This document shows positions 56,101 through 63,541 of a stretch of DNA of 64,000 bases, piece after piece (positions within the stretch are counted from its first letter, which is position 1; the number at the start of each line of letters is the position of its first letter). The translations under genes were made by a program, and so were the position numbers. Below the pieces are notes generated by a model. It saw nothing but the letters and a program-made list of their open reading frames with translations, did no database searches and was not told the origin of the DNA. Source of the DNA: Neolewinella lacunae (lineage in GTDB: Bacteria; Bacteroidota; Bacteroidia; Chitinophagales; Saprospiraceae); contig NZ_JACSIT010000061.1 in assembly GCF_014349155.1 (NCBI RefSeq), forward strand, positions 1 through 64,000, in the 5' to 3' direction.

Positions 56101-57329
56101 TTGCCACCGCCCAAACCGAGGACGCCGAGGTAGAGCGCAAGCAGGATGAACTTGCCCCGGAAGTGGGGCGGCTATTTGATATTTTTGAGGGGGGGGTGCC
56201 CTTTCAAGCCTTTAACCGTCAGGGCAACCTGGGCACTGCCCGCCTACCCTTCACCGTAGAGGAAAGAAGTGGTGACCTCAAAGTAGAAATGGGCGGAAGC
56301 AGCCTGACGGGCAAACTCAACGCAATGGCCTACGGGCCTACCGCACAGGCACATCACCAACACGGCAACCAACTGATACAAAGCGTGCTGGAAGCGACGG
56401 ACCCCGCCGTGCGTTTCATCGAACGGGTATCGGTTCGCAACGGCCGATTGCAATCTCCACTCCTTCAGGAGGTACAATCCAATGCCAACACCATTGAATC
56501 CCAACTCTCTACGCTGGGCCCCACCAAGGCACATTCCCTGGCCCACCTGAGCGCGCCGCCCCCCCACAACATTCAACGGCAGGAAATAGCCTTTACCCCC
56601 GATGCAGCCGTCCCCCTGAACAATGCGGCGATGCTGACGGAATACGACCGCCAACTGGACTTGCAAACCCAGGGCATCAACCAACTATTGGTGGACCAAT
56701 GGGTGCTCAACCGGAACGCGTACAGCGTAGACGAATCGCGTTTTGCCGCTCTGGATTCAGAACAACGCAGGGTGCTGCTGTTGGAACTCAACCGCCGCGC
56801 CACGGCAGCGAATAACGTCAGCCGCGCCAACGTTACCAAATACCAACGGGCGCTGGATGCCCTGGCCGAAATTGAGGCGGATCCGGACAATGCAGATCCC
56901 TCCGCTTTCGTCCGCGTGGAAGCAGTTTCCGGCCGGATCGGCAATGAGACGCAATGGAAACGAGTCCACATCACCCAAAGGCCCGGTCTCCTAGCCCAAG
57001 TCCGCGCTGAAATGGAACTGCAATACCCGGGATGGACACAAATCACCGCGCAGTACAATATCTTACACAATGCCGACCAGGTGGCGGGGGGATTCGGCAC
57101 CATCCCTGCCGTCGCCTTGCAGGCCGAACCCGGGCCCGACGGAGACCTGGCCACATGGCGGGCATACCTCCAGCACCTGGCCCAGTACATAGGTTCGGCC
57201 GACGTAAACCAGGCCATCGGGCGCAGCTGGAGAACCCGCTACGAATCGTTGCACACCGGCATCACCACAGCCTACCCGCCGGAAGGTTGGGGCATCTGGA
57301 AAATGAATGTATCACTAAGAAGAAGCTAG
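53100..57329 (+). CDS. Putative eCIS effector with C-terminal Ntox15-like (Tde1-type) nuclease domain
   Basis: 1409 residues from the ATG at 53100, whose AT overlaps the preceding TGA (ATGA). Residues 1-330 are Ala/Pro/Glu rich and probably unstructured. Residues about 400-620 are helical (coiled coil), 620-890 contain long amphipathic or hydrophobic helices (FLTWMFSAMGAVGVQLPPDMSV, SIITFFLQLMGITWPN, LPERVADVVKGFQQMVLGAIDQAIG), and GAGAGA at 888-894 comes from a dispersed repeat. The C-terminus carries ILHNADQVAGG (His1323, Asp1326) and ADVNQAIGRSWRTRYESL, matching the HxxD motif and VN-IG-W-R pattern of Ntox15 DNases such as Tde1. Delivery as cargo is inferred from position before a probable immunity gene. 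Confidence 0.62.
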   Translation: MIEARAQRPRPAPRKAESLLPLVGGAGQALLPTPLLAPAAAPKTDADQLAETALLAPADLAANAPRAIEMAPEAPEAPSPEDPAEAGAEAELAVEESPRMEVELIIPPPSPEIEARSSQGARSASGGMGGAGSANQALPPADENAQTARTNVQEPDAETLARADAALTATLREVPAPSPEIEQLCDDIQDAIENRRPVDEDSLRRANPAAEAQAVGDNLNSDIQGSADNVSGTYDAVNDPTSGTPEQVSAPLPEPATSVATPPVNAAGASPPASDPEDLDLGPDLAATSNSVEEAGMTTEPAELVEDEPFASAREGLSELEATAAIAPAEVMRQEQEAIASSQASMRALQVQALQALENSRGNTIQDTLGGQLAMARTEEEKRVAASAAADTIFTRAQDAVNALIDPMVSTAMERWTAGKNRIVGEFDRELQRAKDLVDERHEGIGGAIVSIWDDVTGLPSSITRIYDRAEATFGREICALIREISTYVNGIVIACEELIDNADRDIQNLFDSLGPELATWAAQQRGGFQERLDGLRNRVHETQTNFTNDLVSQAGDAVQEARERIDALREAAKGLIQKVADAVNAFLEDPVRAIINGLLSLVGIAPGAFWALVAQIEQVASDIADDPRNFANNLMAAVGQGFSQFFDNFFTHLLSGFLTWMFSAMGAVGVQLPPDMSVGSIITFFLQLMGITWPNIRQILARHIGEENVALLEQAYELLSILITQGPAGIYEMIRERLDPAMILQSIIDAAVSYLVERIVAMATARLLMLFNPVGAIVQAIEAIFRVLQWIFQNAARIFSLVQTIVSGVADLIAGNIGGMAARVEQALAGLLVPVIDFIASYLGLGDLPERVADVVKGFQQMVLGAIDQAIGFLVERARGLLANLGLGAGAGAEDGDNELGDDEVGKNKTFSGGGEGHRMWIGVGGSTTVMVASGTPEPLGTKVRRWIGEVGDLPAAEAAEARGLLQRVSAQEGILLTEAEQAKLAIAQADGPAADPALIATAQTEDAEVERKQDELAPEVGRLFDIFEGGVPFQAFNRQGNLGTARLPFTVEERSGDLKVEMGGSSLTGKLNAMAYGPTAQAHHQHGNQLIQSVLEATDPAVRFIERVSVRNGRLQSPLLQEVQSNANTIESQLSTLGPTKAHSLAHLSAPPPHNIQRQEIAFTPDAAVPLNNAAMLTEYDRQLDLQTQGINQLLVDQWVLNRNAYSVDESRFAALDSEQRRVLLLELNRRATAANNVSRANVTKYQRALDALAEIEADPDNADPSAFVRVEAVSGRIGNETQWKRVHITQRPGLLAQVRAEMELQYPGWTQITAQYNILHNADQVAGGFGTIPAVALQAEPGPDGDLATWRAYLQHLAQYIGSADVNQAIGRSWRTRYESLHTGITTAYPPEGWGIWKMNVSLRRS
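53207..53226 (+). repeat. Dispersed 20-bp repeat, copy 16
   Basis: TGCACCTGCGGCCGCGCCCA, exact, encoding LAPAAAPK in the disordered N-terminus of the putative effector. Confidence 0.92.
55762..55781 (-). repeat. Dispersed 20-bp repeat, copy 17
   Basis: TGGGCGCGGGCGCAGGTGCA, encoding LGAGAGAE at the boundary between hydrophobic helices and the C-terminal part of the putative effector. Confidence 0.9.
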
Positions 57330-57333
57330 CACC

Positions 57334-57948
57334 ATGAGTTCAGGAATTGAGGCTTTCAAGCAAAAATTCGGCTCCCCCAATCCCGCAGCCACCCCCATCC
57401 ACTTTTCCGCAACGTGGGCCCAGGGGCTTTGGCAATACTTCGTTGACCAAGCCGGGGCGGGTTATTTTCTACACGGCTTCGTCTACCTGTTTGGGGCAGA
57501 AGCCAATGACCTGAATCCGCTACTGGCGCATTGGCATTTTCTCTTCGAAACCGAGGTGGAAAGAATGGTCATTGGCCGCAATGCCTACGGTGCCTTGCTG
57601 GTACTGGAAAACCCCGACCAAGACGCGACCCGTGGCAAAGTTGGTCTACTGGACCCGCTTACCGTTAGTTATTTTACTGACCCCAACCTCACCTTTGTCT
57701 CCCTGCAAGCCAGGTGGTTACCCCTTGATCTGTTGCCCCGCTTTTTAGACGATAGCGTATATCGGACGTGGCGCACTACCGATCCAGCAACTTTGGCGTT
57801 TGATCAGCTGCTGGCCATTAAACAGCCCCTCAGTCTGGGAGGCAAAATGGACCTCGAAAATTTCCAGGTAGAAAATATCTTCGATTACTACCGCAGCACG
57901 GGAGAAGTCTACGCAAAACACCCTGGTCATGGAGGAAAGAAAGCCTGA
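57334..57948 (+). CDS. Putative Tdi1-type immunity protein (GAD-like and DUF1851-like)
   Basis: 204 residues, 4 bases after the putative effector. The N-terminal part (WAQGLWQYFVDQAGAGYFLHGFVYLFGAEANDLNPLLAHW) resembles GAD-like domains, and VERMVIGRNAYGALLVLENPD, LLDPLTVSYF and FDQLLAIKQPLSLG resemble the DUF1851 half of Tdi1, the immunity protein of the Tde1 DNase. No signal peptide, as expected for protection against a nuclease in the cytoplasm. Its 3' end overlaps the ATPase gene by 20 bases. Family call is from motif resemblance; a direct alignment is needed to confirm it. Confidence 0.58.
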   Translation: MSSGIEAFKQKFGSPNPAATPIHFSATWAQGLWQYFVDQAGAGYFLHGFVYLFGAEANDLNPLLAHWHFLFETEVERMVIGRNAYGALLVLENPDQDATRGKVGLLDPLTVSYFTDPNLTFVSLQARWLPLDLLPRFLDDSVYRTWRTTDPATLAFDQLLAIKQPLSLGGKMDLENFQVENIFDYYRSTGEVYAKHPGHGGKKA

Positions 57949-59281
57949 TAGCACTGAGAACCTGGGCCGCGCCATCGCCTACCTCGGGAAGCTCATCCGG
58001 GGCCGGATTGAAGTGCACCTGGGCAAGCGGGAGGAGGCCAGTATTGCGGCTCCGGATTTTAGTTATGACGACAGTCCGTTCACCCTTTTCCTGCGTCGCA
58101 GGCAGCCGGAGTACGCGGAATACGTCACGCTGCTGCTGGCGCTGGTTCCTCACTTACGGGTAAATTTTTTCGATGATCTGCTGGCCGATTACTTCGCGCC
58201 CGGCGTGCATTTTCCCATTTTCGGCGGCACCCGGGGGGCCAACCACCGCGGGCTGCTGCCTACCGGCGAAACGGTGCAGTTTATTTTGGCGGGAGAAAAC
58301 CTGGCCCAGCGGCTCCAGGTCGCCCGCTTGTTTTCTCCCGAGCACTGGTTCCACCGCCAAAATGTACTGGGCCTTTCTTCTGCCCCCACCGGCGAGCCCC
58401 CAATGGCCGGCCAGCTCATCGCCCAGCCCGAATGGGTCGAACAAATCCTTACCGGCAAAGTCAGTCCCCCTGCCTTTTCCAGCAGCTTCCCGGCCGAACG
58501 TGTGGAGACCCAGCTGGAATGGACCGACCTGGTGCTGCCCGAACGCAGCCTGACCGAACTCAACTACCTGCGCAATTACCTGGCCACCGAGCAAAGCCTG
58601 GCCGGCAACAGCGCCTACGGCAAACACAGCCGCCGCGGGTACCGCGCGCTCTTTCACGGTCCGCCGGGAACGGGCAAAACCCTCAGTGCCGCCCTGCTGG
58701 GCCGGGCCACCAACCGGCCGGTGTTCCGGGTGGACCTCTCGATGGTCGTCTCCAAATGGATCGGGGAGACCGAAAAAAACCTGGCCAAGCTCTTCCAGCG
58801 CGCCGAAAGCAAGGGCTGGATCCTGTTCTTTGACGAAGCCGATGCCCTCTTCGGCAAACGCAGTGAAGTGAAGGAAAGCAACAGCCAGTACGCCAACCAA
58901 ACCACCAGCTTCCTCCTCCAGCGGGTAGAAAATTACGACGGCCTCTGCATCCTGGCCACCAATTTCCGGAGCAATCTCGACCGGGCCTTTACCCGCCGCT
59001 TTGAGGCGATTGTGCCCTTCTTCCCGCCCGCGCCGGCCGAACGCCAGCGGCTGTGGCAAAGCATCTTGCCCCCGGCCCTGCCCATGGAAGCCGGCCTGGA
59101 CCCCCACGAGCTGGCCGAGCACTACGAACTGACGGGCGCTGGCATCGCCAACGTCGTCCGCCACGCCGTCCTGGAAAGCCTGGCCGCCGGCGCCAGCACC
59201 CTGAGCAAAAGCCAGCTCCTGGCCGCCATCGTCCGCGAATACGCCAAGGAAGACCGCGTCGTCAAACCGGGCATTCTTTAG
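57929..59281 (+). CDS. AAA+ ATPase of the injection system (Pvc15 type)
   Basis: 450 residues. After an N-terminal domain (about 1-200) lies the AAA module: Walker A GPPGTGKT (244-251), Walker B WILFFDEAD (297-305), sensor LATNFRSNLDRAFTRRFE, and a lid with HYELTGAGIANVVRHAVLESLAAG. Pvc15-type ATPases load or process cargo and assemble the particle. ATG at 57929 overlaps the preceding gene by 20 bases, giving MEERKPDSTENLGRAIAYL. It closes the 18-gene operon; a dispersed repeat and the ilvE promoter follow. Confidence 0.93.
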   Translation: MEERKPDSTENLGRAIAYLGKLIRGRIEVHLGKREEASIAAPDFSYDDSPFTLFLRRRQPEYAEYVTLLLALVPHLRVNFFDDLLADYFAPGVHFPIFGGTRGANHRGLLPTGETVQFILAGENLAQRLQVARLFSPEHWFHRQNVLGLSSAPTGEPPMAGQLIAQPEWVEQILTGKVSPPAFSSSFPAERVETQLEWTDLVLPERSLTELNYLRNYLATEQSLAGNSAYGKHSRRGYRALFHGPPGTGKTLSAALLGRATNRPVFRVDLSMVVSKWIGETEKNLAKLFQRAESKGWILFFDEADALFGKRSEVKESNSQYANQTTSFLLQRVENYDGLCILATNFRSNLDRAFTRRFEAIVPFFPPAPAERQRLWQSILPPALPMEAGLDPHELAEHYELTGAGIANVVRHAVLESLAAGASTLSKSQLLAAIVREYAKEDRVVKPGIL

Positions 59282-59326
59282 TCCGCTTAACGGCGGCAGC
59301 GACGTCGCTGGTGGGGCAAAATAAAA

Positions 59327-59358
59327 TTTGGAGCCTGTCTGAATTATCCGCAACTTTG
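59327..59358 (+). promoter_or_regulatory. ilvE promoter with bacteroidete boxes
   Basis: TTTG at 59327-59330 and CAACTTTG at 59351-59358, 20 bases apart, match the TTTG and TAnnTTTG boxes with one mismatch. The leader is about 140 bases and contains a dispersed repeat. Confidence 0.45.
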
Positions 59359-59377
59359 CTCCAATAAGTGCTATTCT

Positions 59378-59397
59378 TGCACCTGCGGCCGCGCCCA
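59378..59397 (+). repeat. Dispersed 20-bp repeat, copy 18
   Basis: TGCACCTGCGGCCGCGCCCA, exact, in the ilvE leader between the predicted promoter and the start codon. Confidence 0.92.
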
Positions 59398-59500
59398 GCG
59401 CAGCAAACTGATCAGCAAAAGTGCTCCGCTGGTCTTTTGACAACCCGCCGCAGCCCGCCGAGGCACGTTCTTTCTTCGCCCAAACCAAAAAACCAAGATC

Positions 59501-60562
59501 ATGGTCGCTACCCAAATTCGTACGGAAAAAGTTCAGCAGAGCCGCGTCCAGAGTGTGGACTGGAACAACCTGCCCTTCGGCAAAATCTTTTCCGATCACA
59601 TGTTCGTCTCCGACTACCGGAACGGGGAATGGACCGACGACCGGATCGTGCCTTTCGGCCACTTCACCATGCACCCCGCCAGTATGGTGCTGCACTACGG
59701 GCAGACCATTTTTGAGGGGATGAAGGCCAGCAAACTGGCCGACGGAACGCCGGTGTTACTCAGCCCCCTCGACCATGCCAAGCGCCTCAACGCCAGCGCC
59801 CGCCGGCTGATGATGGCCGAGTTTCCCGAAGAACGCTTCGTCGAAGCGGTCAGCCAGCTCGTGGCCCTCGACCAGGACTGGATTCCACCCGCCGAAGGCA
59901 GCGCCCTGTACCTGCGGCCGTTTATGTTTGCGACCGACGAATTCATTGGCGTGCGGCCCAGCGACAGCTACCGGTTCTGCATTTTTACCGCCCCCGTAGG
60001 TCCTTATTACGCCAAGCCCGTGCGCCTGGTCGTGGAGCAGGAATACATCCGTGCCGTCCCCGGCGGCACCGGCGAGGCCAAAGCCGGTGGCAACTACGCC
60101 GCCAGCCTGCTGCCCGCCTACCTGGCCCAGCAAAAAGGCTTCGATCAGGTCGTCTGGATGGGCGGCCCCAAGCAAACCCAGATCCAGGAAGTCGGAACGA
60201 TGAACATCTTCTTCGTCATCGACGGTGAAGTGGTCACCCCCGCCACCGACGGCGCCATCCTCAAGGGCATCACCCGCAAAAACTTCATCGCCATCCTGCG
60301 CGATAAAGGCTACCAGGTGACGGAGCGGGTGGTAGAAATCGACGAAATCGTCGCCGCCCACGACGCGGGCAAACTCGAAGAAATGTTCGGGGCCGGCACC
60401 GCTGCGGTGGTCAGCCACGTCGCCGAACTTCAGTACAAAGACAAACTCATGGTGCTGCCCGACGTGGCCGAGCGCAAAATCGGCCCCATGCTGAAAAAGC
60501 ACATTGATGGCCTGCGCACCGGTGCGGTGGAAGACAAATTCAACTGGCTGGTGCGGGTGTAG
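59501..60562 (+). CDS. ilvE: Branched-chain amino acid aminotransferase
   Basis: 353 residues, class IV aminotransferase. Fold-type IV motifs: HYGQTIFEGMKA near the start, then YLRPFMFATDEFIGVRPSDSYRF, and GGTGEAKAGGNYAASLLPAYLAQQKGFDQVVWM with the active Lys in GEAKAGGNYA. FFVIDGEVVTPATDGAILKGITRK forms the last part of the PLP site. It performs the last step of valine, leucine and isoleucine synthesis. ATG at 59501 gives MVATQIRTEKVQQSRVQ and full length. Own promoter with bacteroidete boxes. Confidence 0.96.
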   Translation: MVATQIRTEKVQQSRVQSVDWNNLPFGKIFSDHMFVSDYRNGEWTDDRIVPFGHFTMHPASMVLHYGQTIFEGMKASKLADGTPVLLSPLDHAKRLNASARRLMMAEFPEERFVEAVSQLVALDQDWIPPAEGSALYLRPFMFATDEFIGVRPSDSYRFCIFTAPVGPYYAKPVRLVVEQEYIRAVPGGTGEAKAGGNYAASLLPAYLAQQKGFDQVVWMGGPKQTQIQEVGTMNIFFVIDGEVVTPATDGAILKGITRKNFIAILRDKGYQVTERVVEIDEIVAAHDAGKLEEMFGAGTAAVVSHVAELQYKDKLMVLPDVAERKIGPMLKKHIDGLRTGAVEDKFNWLVRV

Positions 60563-60599
60563 TTGCCCCTCTGGACAGAAGTAATTTAACCTGAGGCTG

Positions 60600-60690
60600 G
60601 AGCTGGGAATGTAAATGGCCGCTGGTTAAGTTCTGTAGTTCTGTCGGGGATTACGTTCTCACTACCAAACTACAAAACTACCGAACTCCC
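60600..60690. repeat. Heptamer words in the ilvE / oxidoreductase gap
   Basis: ACTACCA AACTACA AAACTACC and on the other side GTAGTTCTG; the arms can pair (GTAGTT/AACTAC). Same vocabulary as 5353, 24912 and 31336, here between converging genes. Confidence 0.5.
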
Positions 60691-60766
60691 TTCTGACGGG
60701 TTTTGAATAACATTTACTGGTGATTATTGCCAGTAATGTGTTGTCGTGGCCCAACCGCAGGTCAAT

Positions 60767-61804
60767 TTACTCGCCGGGGTACTTGAGCCCCACCATGTCC
60801 CGCACCCGCGTGAGCGTCCGGTGGAGGGCCAGCGAATCGTCCAACGACCATTTGGCGTTCTCCCGGCGGCCGTTGCGCACGTCGTCCATCACGGCGAGGG
60901 CCTCGAATTTGTAGCCGTTGGCGCCTTCGAAGTCGAAGTAAAAATTTTCGGGTGCCGCGTCTTTATCGCGCAGGATACTGAAGCTGCTGGGCTCGTGCCA
61001 GCGCGGATGCCAGTGGATCATGGCCCCGGAACCGATGATGAAGGCCTCGGTTTTGGTCCGCCCCAGTACCGTGGAGTAGTTGTGGGAAAGCTTGCCGCTG
61101 GCGTGGACGCAGGTTACCTGGGTTTCCAGGTCGATGCCCTGCGGCGAGAGCCGCGCGGTGGCGCTGATTTTCTCGGGTTCCCCGAGGAGAAATTGGGAAA
61201 GGAACTGGGGGTAAATGCCAATGTCAAGCAGTGCACCGCCGCCCAGCGCGGGGTTGAGAATCCGGTTGTGCGTAAGGTCGATGGTGGGCGCGGACGCAGG
61301 TGCCGGGGAAGTCAGGATACCCGCCAGGTCTCTGGCCCGAAAACCAAAGTCGGAGCGGACGCTCTGTACCTCGCCGATGGCCCCGGAAGCAATGAGTTCT
61401 TCCAGTTTCAGCGTAGAAGGCAAAAAGCGCGTCCACAGGGCCTCCAGCAGGTAAACGCCCTCGGCCCGGGCTACGCCGACCATTTCTTCCACTTCGGCCA
61501 GGTTGAGGCCCATGGGCTTCTCGCAAATCACGGGGATGCCCCGGCGCAGACACATCAGCGTCAGTTCCCGGTGCTGCACGTGGGGCGTGGCAATGTAGAC
61601 GGCATCCACCCGGGGGCCCGTGAAGGTCTCCTCGTAAGTACCCGCCACGTGCTCCGCCCCGTAGGCATCGGCAAAGGCGCGGGCGCGTTCCAGGGAGCGG
61701 GATCCAACGGCCACCAGGCGGGCATCGGGGATGAGGGCGAGGTCGTCGGCAAATTTCCGGGCGATGTTCCCCAGGCCAAGAATGGCAAAATGAAAATCAG
61801 ACAT
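60767..61804 (-). CDS. Gfo/Idh/MocA family NAD(P)-dependent oxidoreductase
   Basis: 345 residues. N-terminal Rossmann fold with ILGLGNIARKFADDLALIPD, a VYIATPHVQHRELTLMCLRRGIPVICEKPMGLNLAEV segment with the conserved EKP lysine, and a C-terminal alpha/beta half typical of this family, seen in GGGALLDIGIYPQFLSQFLLG. Members oxidise sugars or inositol-like molecules. A dispersed repeat inserts PAPASAP into the region after LAGILTS, where homologues usually have a short loop. ATG at 61804. Substrate unknown. Confidence 0.93.
   Translation of the reverse strand: MSDFHFAILGLGNIARKFADDLALIPDARLVAVGSRSLERARAFADAYGAEHVAGTYEETFTGPRVDAVYIATPHVQHRELTLMCLRRGIPVICEKPMGLNLAEVEEMVGVARAEGVYLLEALWTRFLPSTLKLEELIASGAIGEVQSVRSDFGFRARDLAGILTSPAPASAPTIDLTHNRILNPALGGGALLDIGIYPQFLSQFLLGEPEKISATARLSPQGIDLETQVTCVHASGKLSHNYSTVLGRTKTEAFIIGSGAMIHWHPRWHEPSSFSILRDKDAAPENFYFDFEGANGYKFEALAVMDDVRNGRRENAKWSLDDSLALHRTLTRVRDMVGLKYPGE
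61285..61304 (-). repeat. Dispersed 20-bp repeat, copy 19
   Basis: TGGGCGCGGACGCAGGTGCC followed by GGGG. In the minus-strand oxidoreductase gene it encodes PAPASAP between two conserved segments. Confidence 0.9.
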
Positions 61805-61887
61805 GGGCGGTAGTACTTATGCGCGAGGCGCAATATCGGCCCTGCCGGACGAATGCCGGGCATATCCTCTCCACCAATGTCAAAAAA

Positions 61888-62106
61888 TCAGGCCCGCCCC
61901 TTGCGGAAGGTCATCGCCCCCACGCCCAGGCAGGCTACGGCCAAGACACCGTACAGGGCGGCCGTCATTTGCCCACCCTCGTCGCTGGCGGAAAGGTCGA
62001 TGCCCAGCACCTCAACGTTGGCCGTGGAATCCTGGAAGGTGGTGATGGCCAGGTAAGCGAACGCGAGGCCCGCCAAGACGAGAATGATGGGAAGAATGCT
62101 TTTCAT
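61888..62106 (-). CDS. Small two-helix membrane protein
   Basis: 72 residues, MKSILPIILVLAGLAFAYLA with a second hydrophobic helix at about 49-66 (AALYGVLAVACLGVGAM) and a basic tail RKGRA. Between them is an acidic loop (FQDSTANVEVLGIDLSASDEGG). The pattern fits DUF3185-like small membrane proteins, which I cannot confirm. Upstream of the oxidoreductase on the same strand with an 83-base gap. Confidence 0.65.
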   Translation of the reverse strand: MKSILPIILVLAGLAFAYLAITTFQDSTANVEVLGIDLSASDEGGQMTAALYGVLAVACLGVGAMTFRKGRA

Positions 62107-62214
62107 AACTGGATGTTTTTTACTGAATAGTGTGGGGCAGTGCCCGTCATAGAGCGCAGGCAGTGGCCCCAATGTTCGGGCGGGTGCCAAAGCCGTCTTA
62201 TCTTCGTTGTTGCT

Positions 62215-63210
62215 ATGGATCACCAGTACCACTTCTTCGAACAGCTCCAGATGCGCTTTGCCAGCCGCCAGGCTATGGTGGCCGAGGTAGCCAGCACCCT
62301 GGGCCTGAGTAAAGACGCCATTTACCGCCGGCTGCGGGGGACTACCGTGCTGAGCACCAACGAGCTCGTTCAGCTCTCCCACCACTACGGCGTACGCCTT
62401 TCCAACCCCGGCGATGCCCACTACTTCGCCTTCAACCACGCCGAGACCGTCATCCGCAGCCCGGGCGACTACCTGGCGCAGCTGACGGATCGCCTTGCCA
62501 AGATCCAGCGCCTCAGTGGACTGTTCATCTACCTGGCCAACCCGGGGCTGCCCTTCTTCCACGAAATGGTGTATCCCCGCCTTTTTGCGTTCAAACTCTT
62601 CATCTACGGCAGCACCTGCTGGAATTTTCCCGGCTGGCGCGACCGCAAGTTCAGCGTAGACCTTATCGACCGCAAAGTCCTGGAACAAGCCCGCGCCATC
62701 GGAGAATATTCCTACACCGTCCCCGGCCGGGAACTCTGGACAATGGGCATGCTTCGCGCTACCCTCGACCAGATTGAGTACATGCACATTACCGGGCGCT
62801 TCGCCGCCGAAGCCGAAGCCGAAGCCCTCCTCGACGAGCTCGAAAGCCTCGTCCGCCACCTAGAAAGCATGGCCCGCCACGGACGCAAATTCCTCCCCGG
62901 AAGTGCCACTACCGACGGACCCGAGTTCTTCCCCGCCCACAACGAAGTAGCCAATAACGACAACGTGATCCTGATCGATTCCGATCAAATCTCCAGCCTC
63001 TTCGTCACCTTCATCACCCCCAACTTCCTCCAAACCGAAGAATCCATCTTCTGCGACCTCACCCGCGAATGGTTCAAGGGCATCGATAGCATGTCCTCCT
63101 CGCTCGGCGCCGAGGCAGGTAAGTACCGCGCCTGGTACTTCAACCGCTTCTACGCCCAACTGCGCACCACCCGCCAACGCCTCTTTTTTGGCGATGAAAA
63201 TGGTATGTAA
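62215..63210 (+). CDS. HTH-containing hypothetical regulator
   Basis: 331 residues from the ATG at 62215 (MDHQYHFFEQLQMRFASRQAMVAEVASTLGLSKDAIYRRLRGTTVLSTNELVQLSHHYG), which is a helix-turn-helix of about 50 residues; an upstream ATG at 62140 gives a poor start. The rest is helical and aromatic (NFLQTEESIFCDLTREWFKGI, RAWYFNRFYAQLRTTRQRLF), a pattern seen in uncharacterised regulators of this phylum. No known ligand domain. A TATCTTCG box lies at 62199-62206. Confidence 0.75.
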   Translation: MDHQYHFFEQLQMRFASRQAMVAEVASTLGLSKDAIYRRLRGTTVLSTNELVQLSHHYGVRLSNPGDAHYFAFNHAETVIRSPGDYLAQLTDRLAKIQRLSGLFIYLANPGLPFFHEMVYPRLFAFKLFIYGSTCWNFPGWRDRKFSVDLIDRKVLEQARAIGEYSYTVPGRELWTMGMLRATLDQIEYMHITGRFAAEAEAEALLDELESLVRHLESMARHGRKFLPGSATTDGPEFFPAHNEVANNDNVILIDSDQISSLFVTFITPNFLQTEESIFCDLTREWFKGIDSMSSSLGAEAGKYRAWYFNRFYAQLRTTRQRLFFGDENGM

Positions 63211-63265
63211 TTAAATCGTAATGTATTAATTGCACATCTTAATTCCGGGGCTAAATGCTATGGGC

Positions 63266-63273
63266 TAATTTTG
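63266..63273 (+). promoter_or_regulatory. Minus 7 element for the RNA candidate
   Basis: TAATTTTG, exact match to TAnnTTTG. No clear minus 33 TTTG is seen about 20 bases upstream, only AATTCC. Confidence 0.4.
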
Positions 63274-63279
63274 CCCCCA

Positions 63280-63535
63280 GCTTCAAAGGAATGGACAATT
63301 TGTCGCAGGATCCGGTCTAAAACGAAAAGAATCCGGCAACCCAGCGGTCTGCTAGTGGCCAATCAGCCGTTCCCTGCGAGCATAAAAAGACCCATTAGAG
63401 TCCGGATCTACACCACGAAAATTGCCTTGGTGCAGCGTGTCTCCCCCCGCGTTCGTTCCCAGGCACCCGCATTACCCCTGTGAACATCCTGCCCCGTCGG
63501 TAAGAATGGCAACATTCGCCGTCGGGGCATTTTTG
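63280..63535 (+). ncRNA. Candidate small structured RNA, about 250 nt
   Basis: Between the minus 7 box and the terminator lie two nested long-range stems: CAATTT (63296-63301) and TCG (63303-63305) with CGA (63416-63418) and AAATTG (63419-63424), one bulged G; inside it GATCCGG and TCTAA (63309-63320) with TTAGA (63395-63399) and CCGGATC (63402-63408), a 12-pair stem with a two-base bulge. GGTCT/AGACC (63346-63350/63388-63392) continues the rod inward. No reading frame of note. Resembles a rod-like RNA such as 6S in outline only. Confidence 0.35.
63491..63535 (+). terminator. Intrinsic terminator of the plus-strand RNA candidate
   Basis: GCCCCGTCGG (63491-63500) with CCGTCGGGGC (63519-63528), nine pairs and one mismatch, followed by ATTTTTG. 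Oriented on the plus strand. The DUF4294 gene ends just after it on the other strand. Confidence 0.6.
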
Positions 63536-63541
63536 TACCCC

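Larger units (their letters stand above)
63211..63541. other. Intergenic region with a structured RNA candidate
   Basis: 331 bases without a credible gene. It contains a perfect bacteroidete minus 7 box at 63266-63273, a long-range paired region at 63296-63424 and a terminator at 63491-63535, all on the plus strand. Confidence 0.5.

Noticed and set aside
61105-61120. GTGGACGCAGGTTAC resembling a repeat arm in the oxidoreductase gene
   Set aside because: Conserved VTCVHASGKL coding sequence explains it.
63271-63483. 70-codon frame in the RNA candidate region
   Set aside because: Basic, low-complexity translation, non-ATG start, and it overlaps the paired RNA stems.
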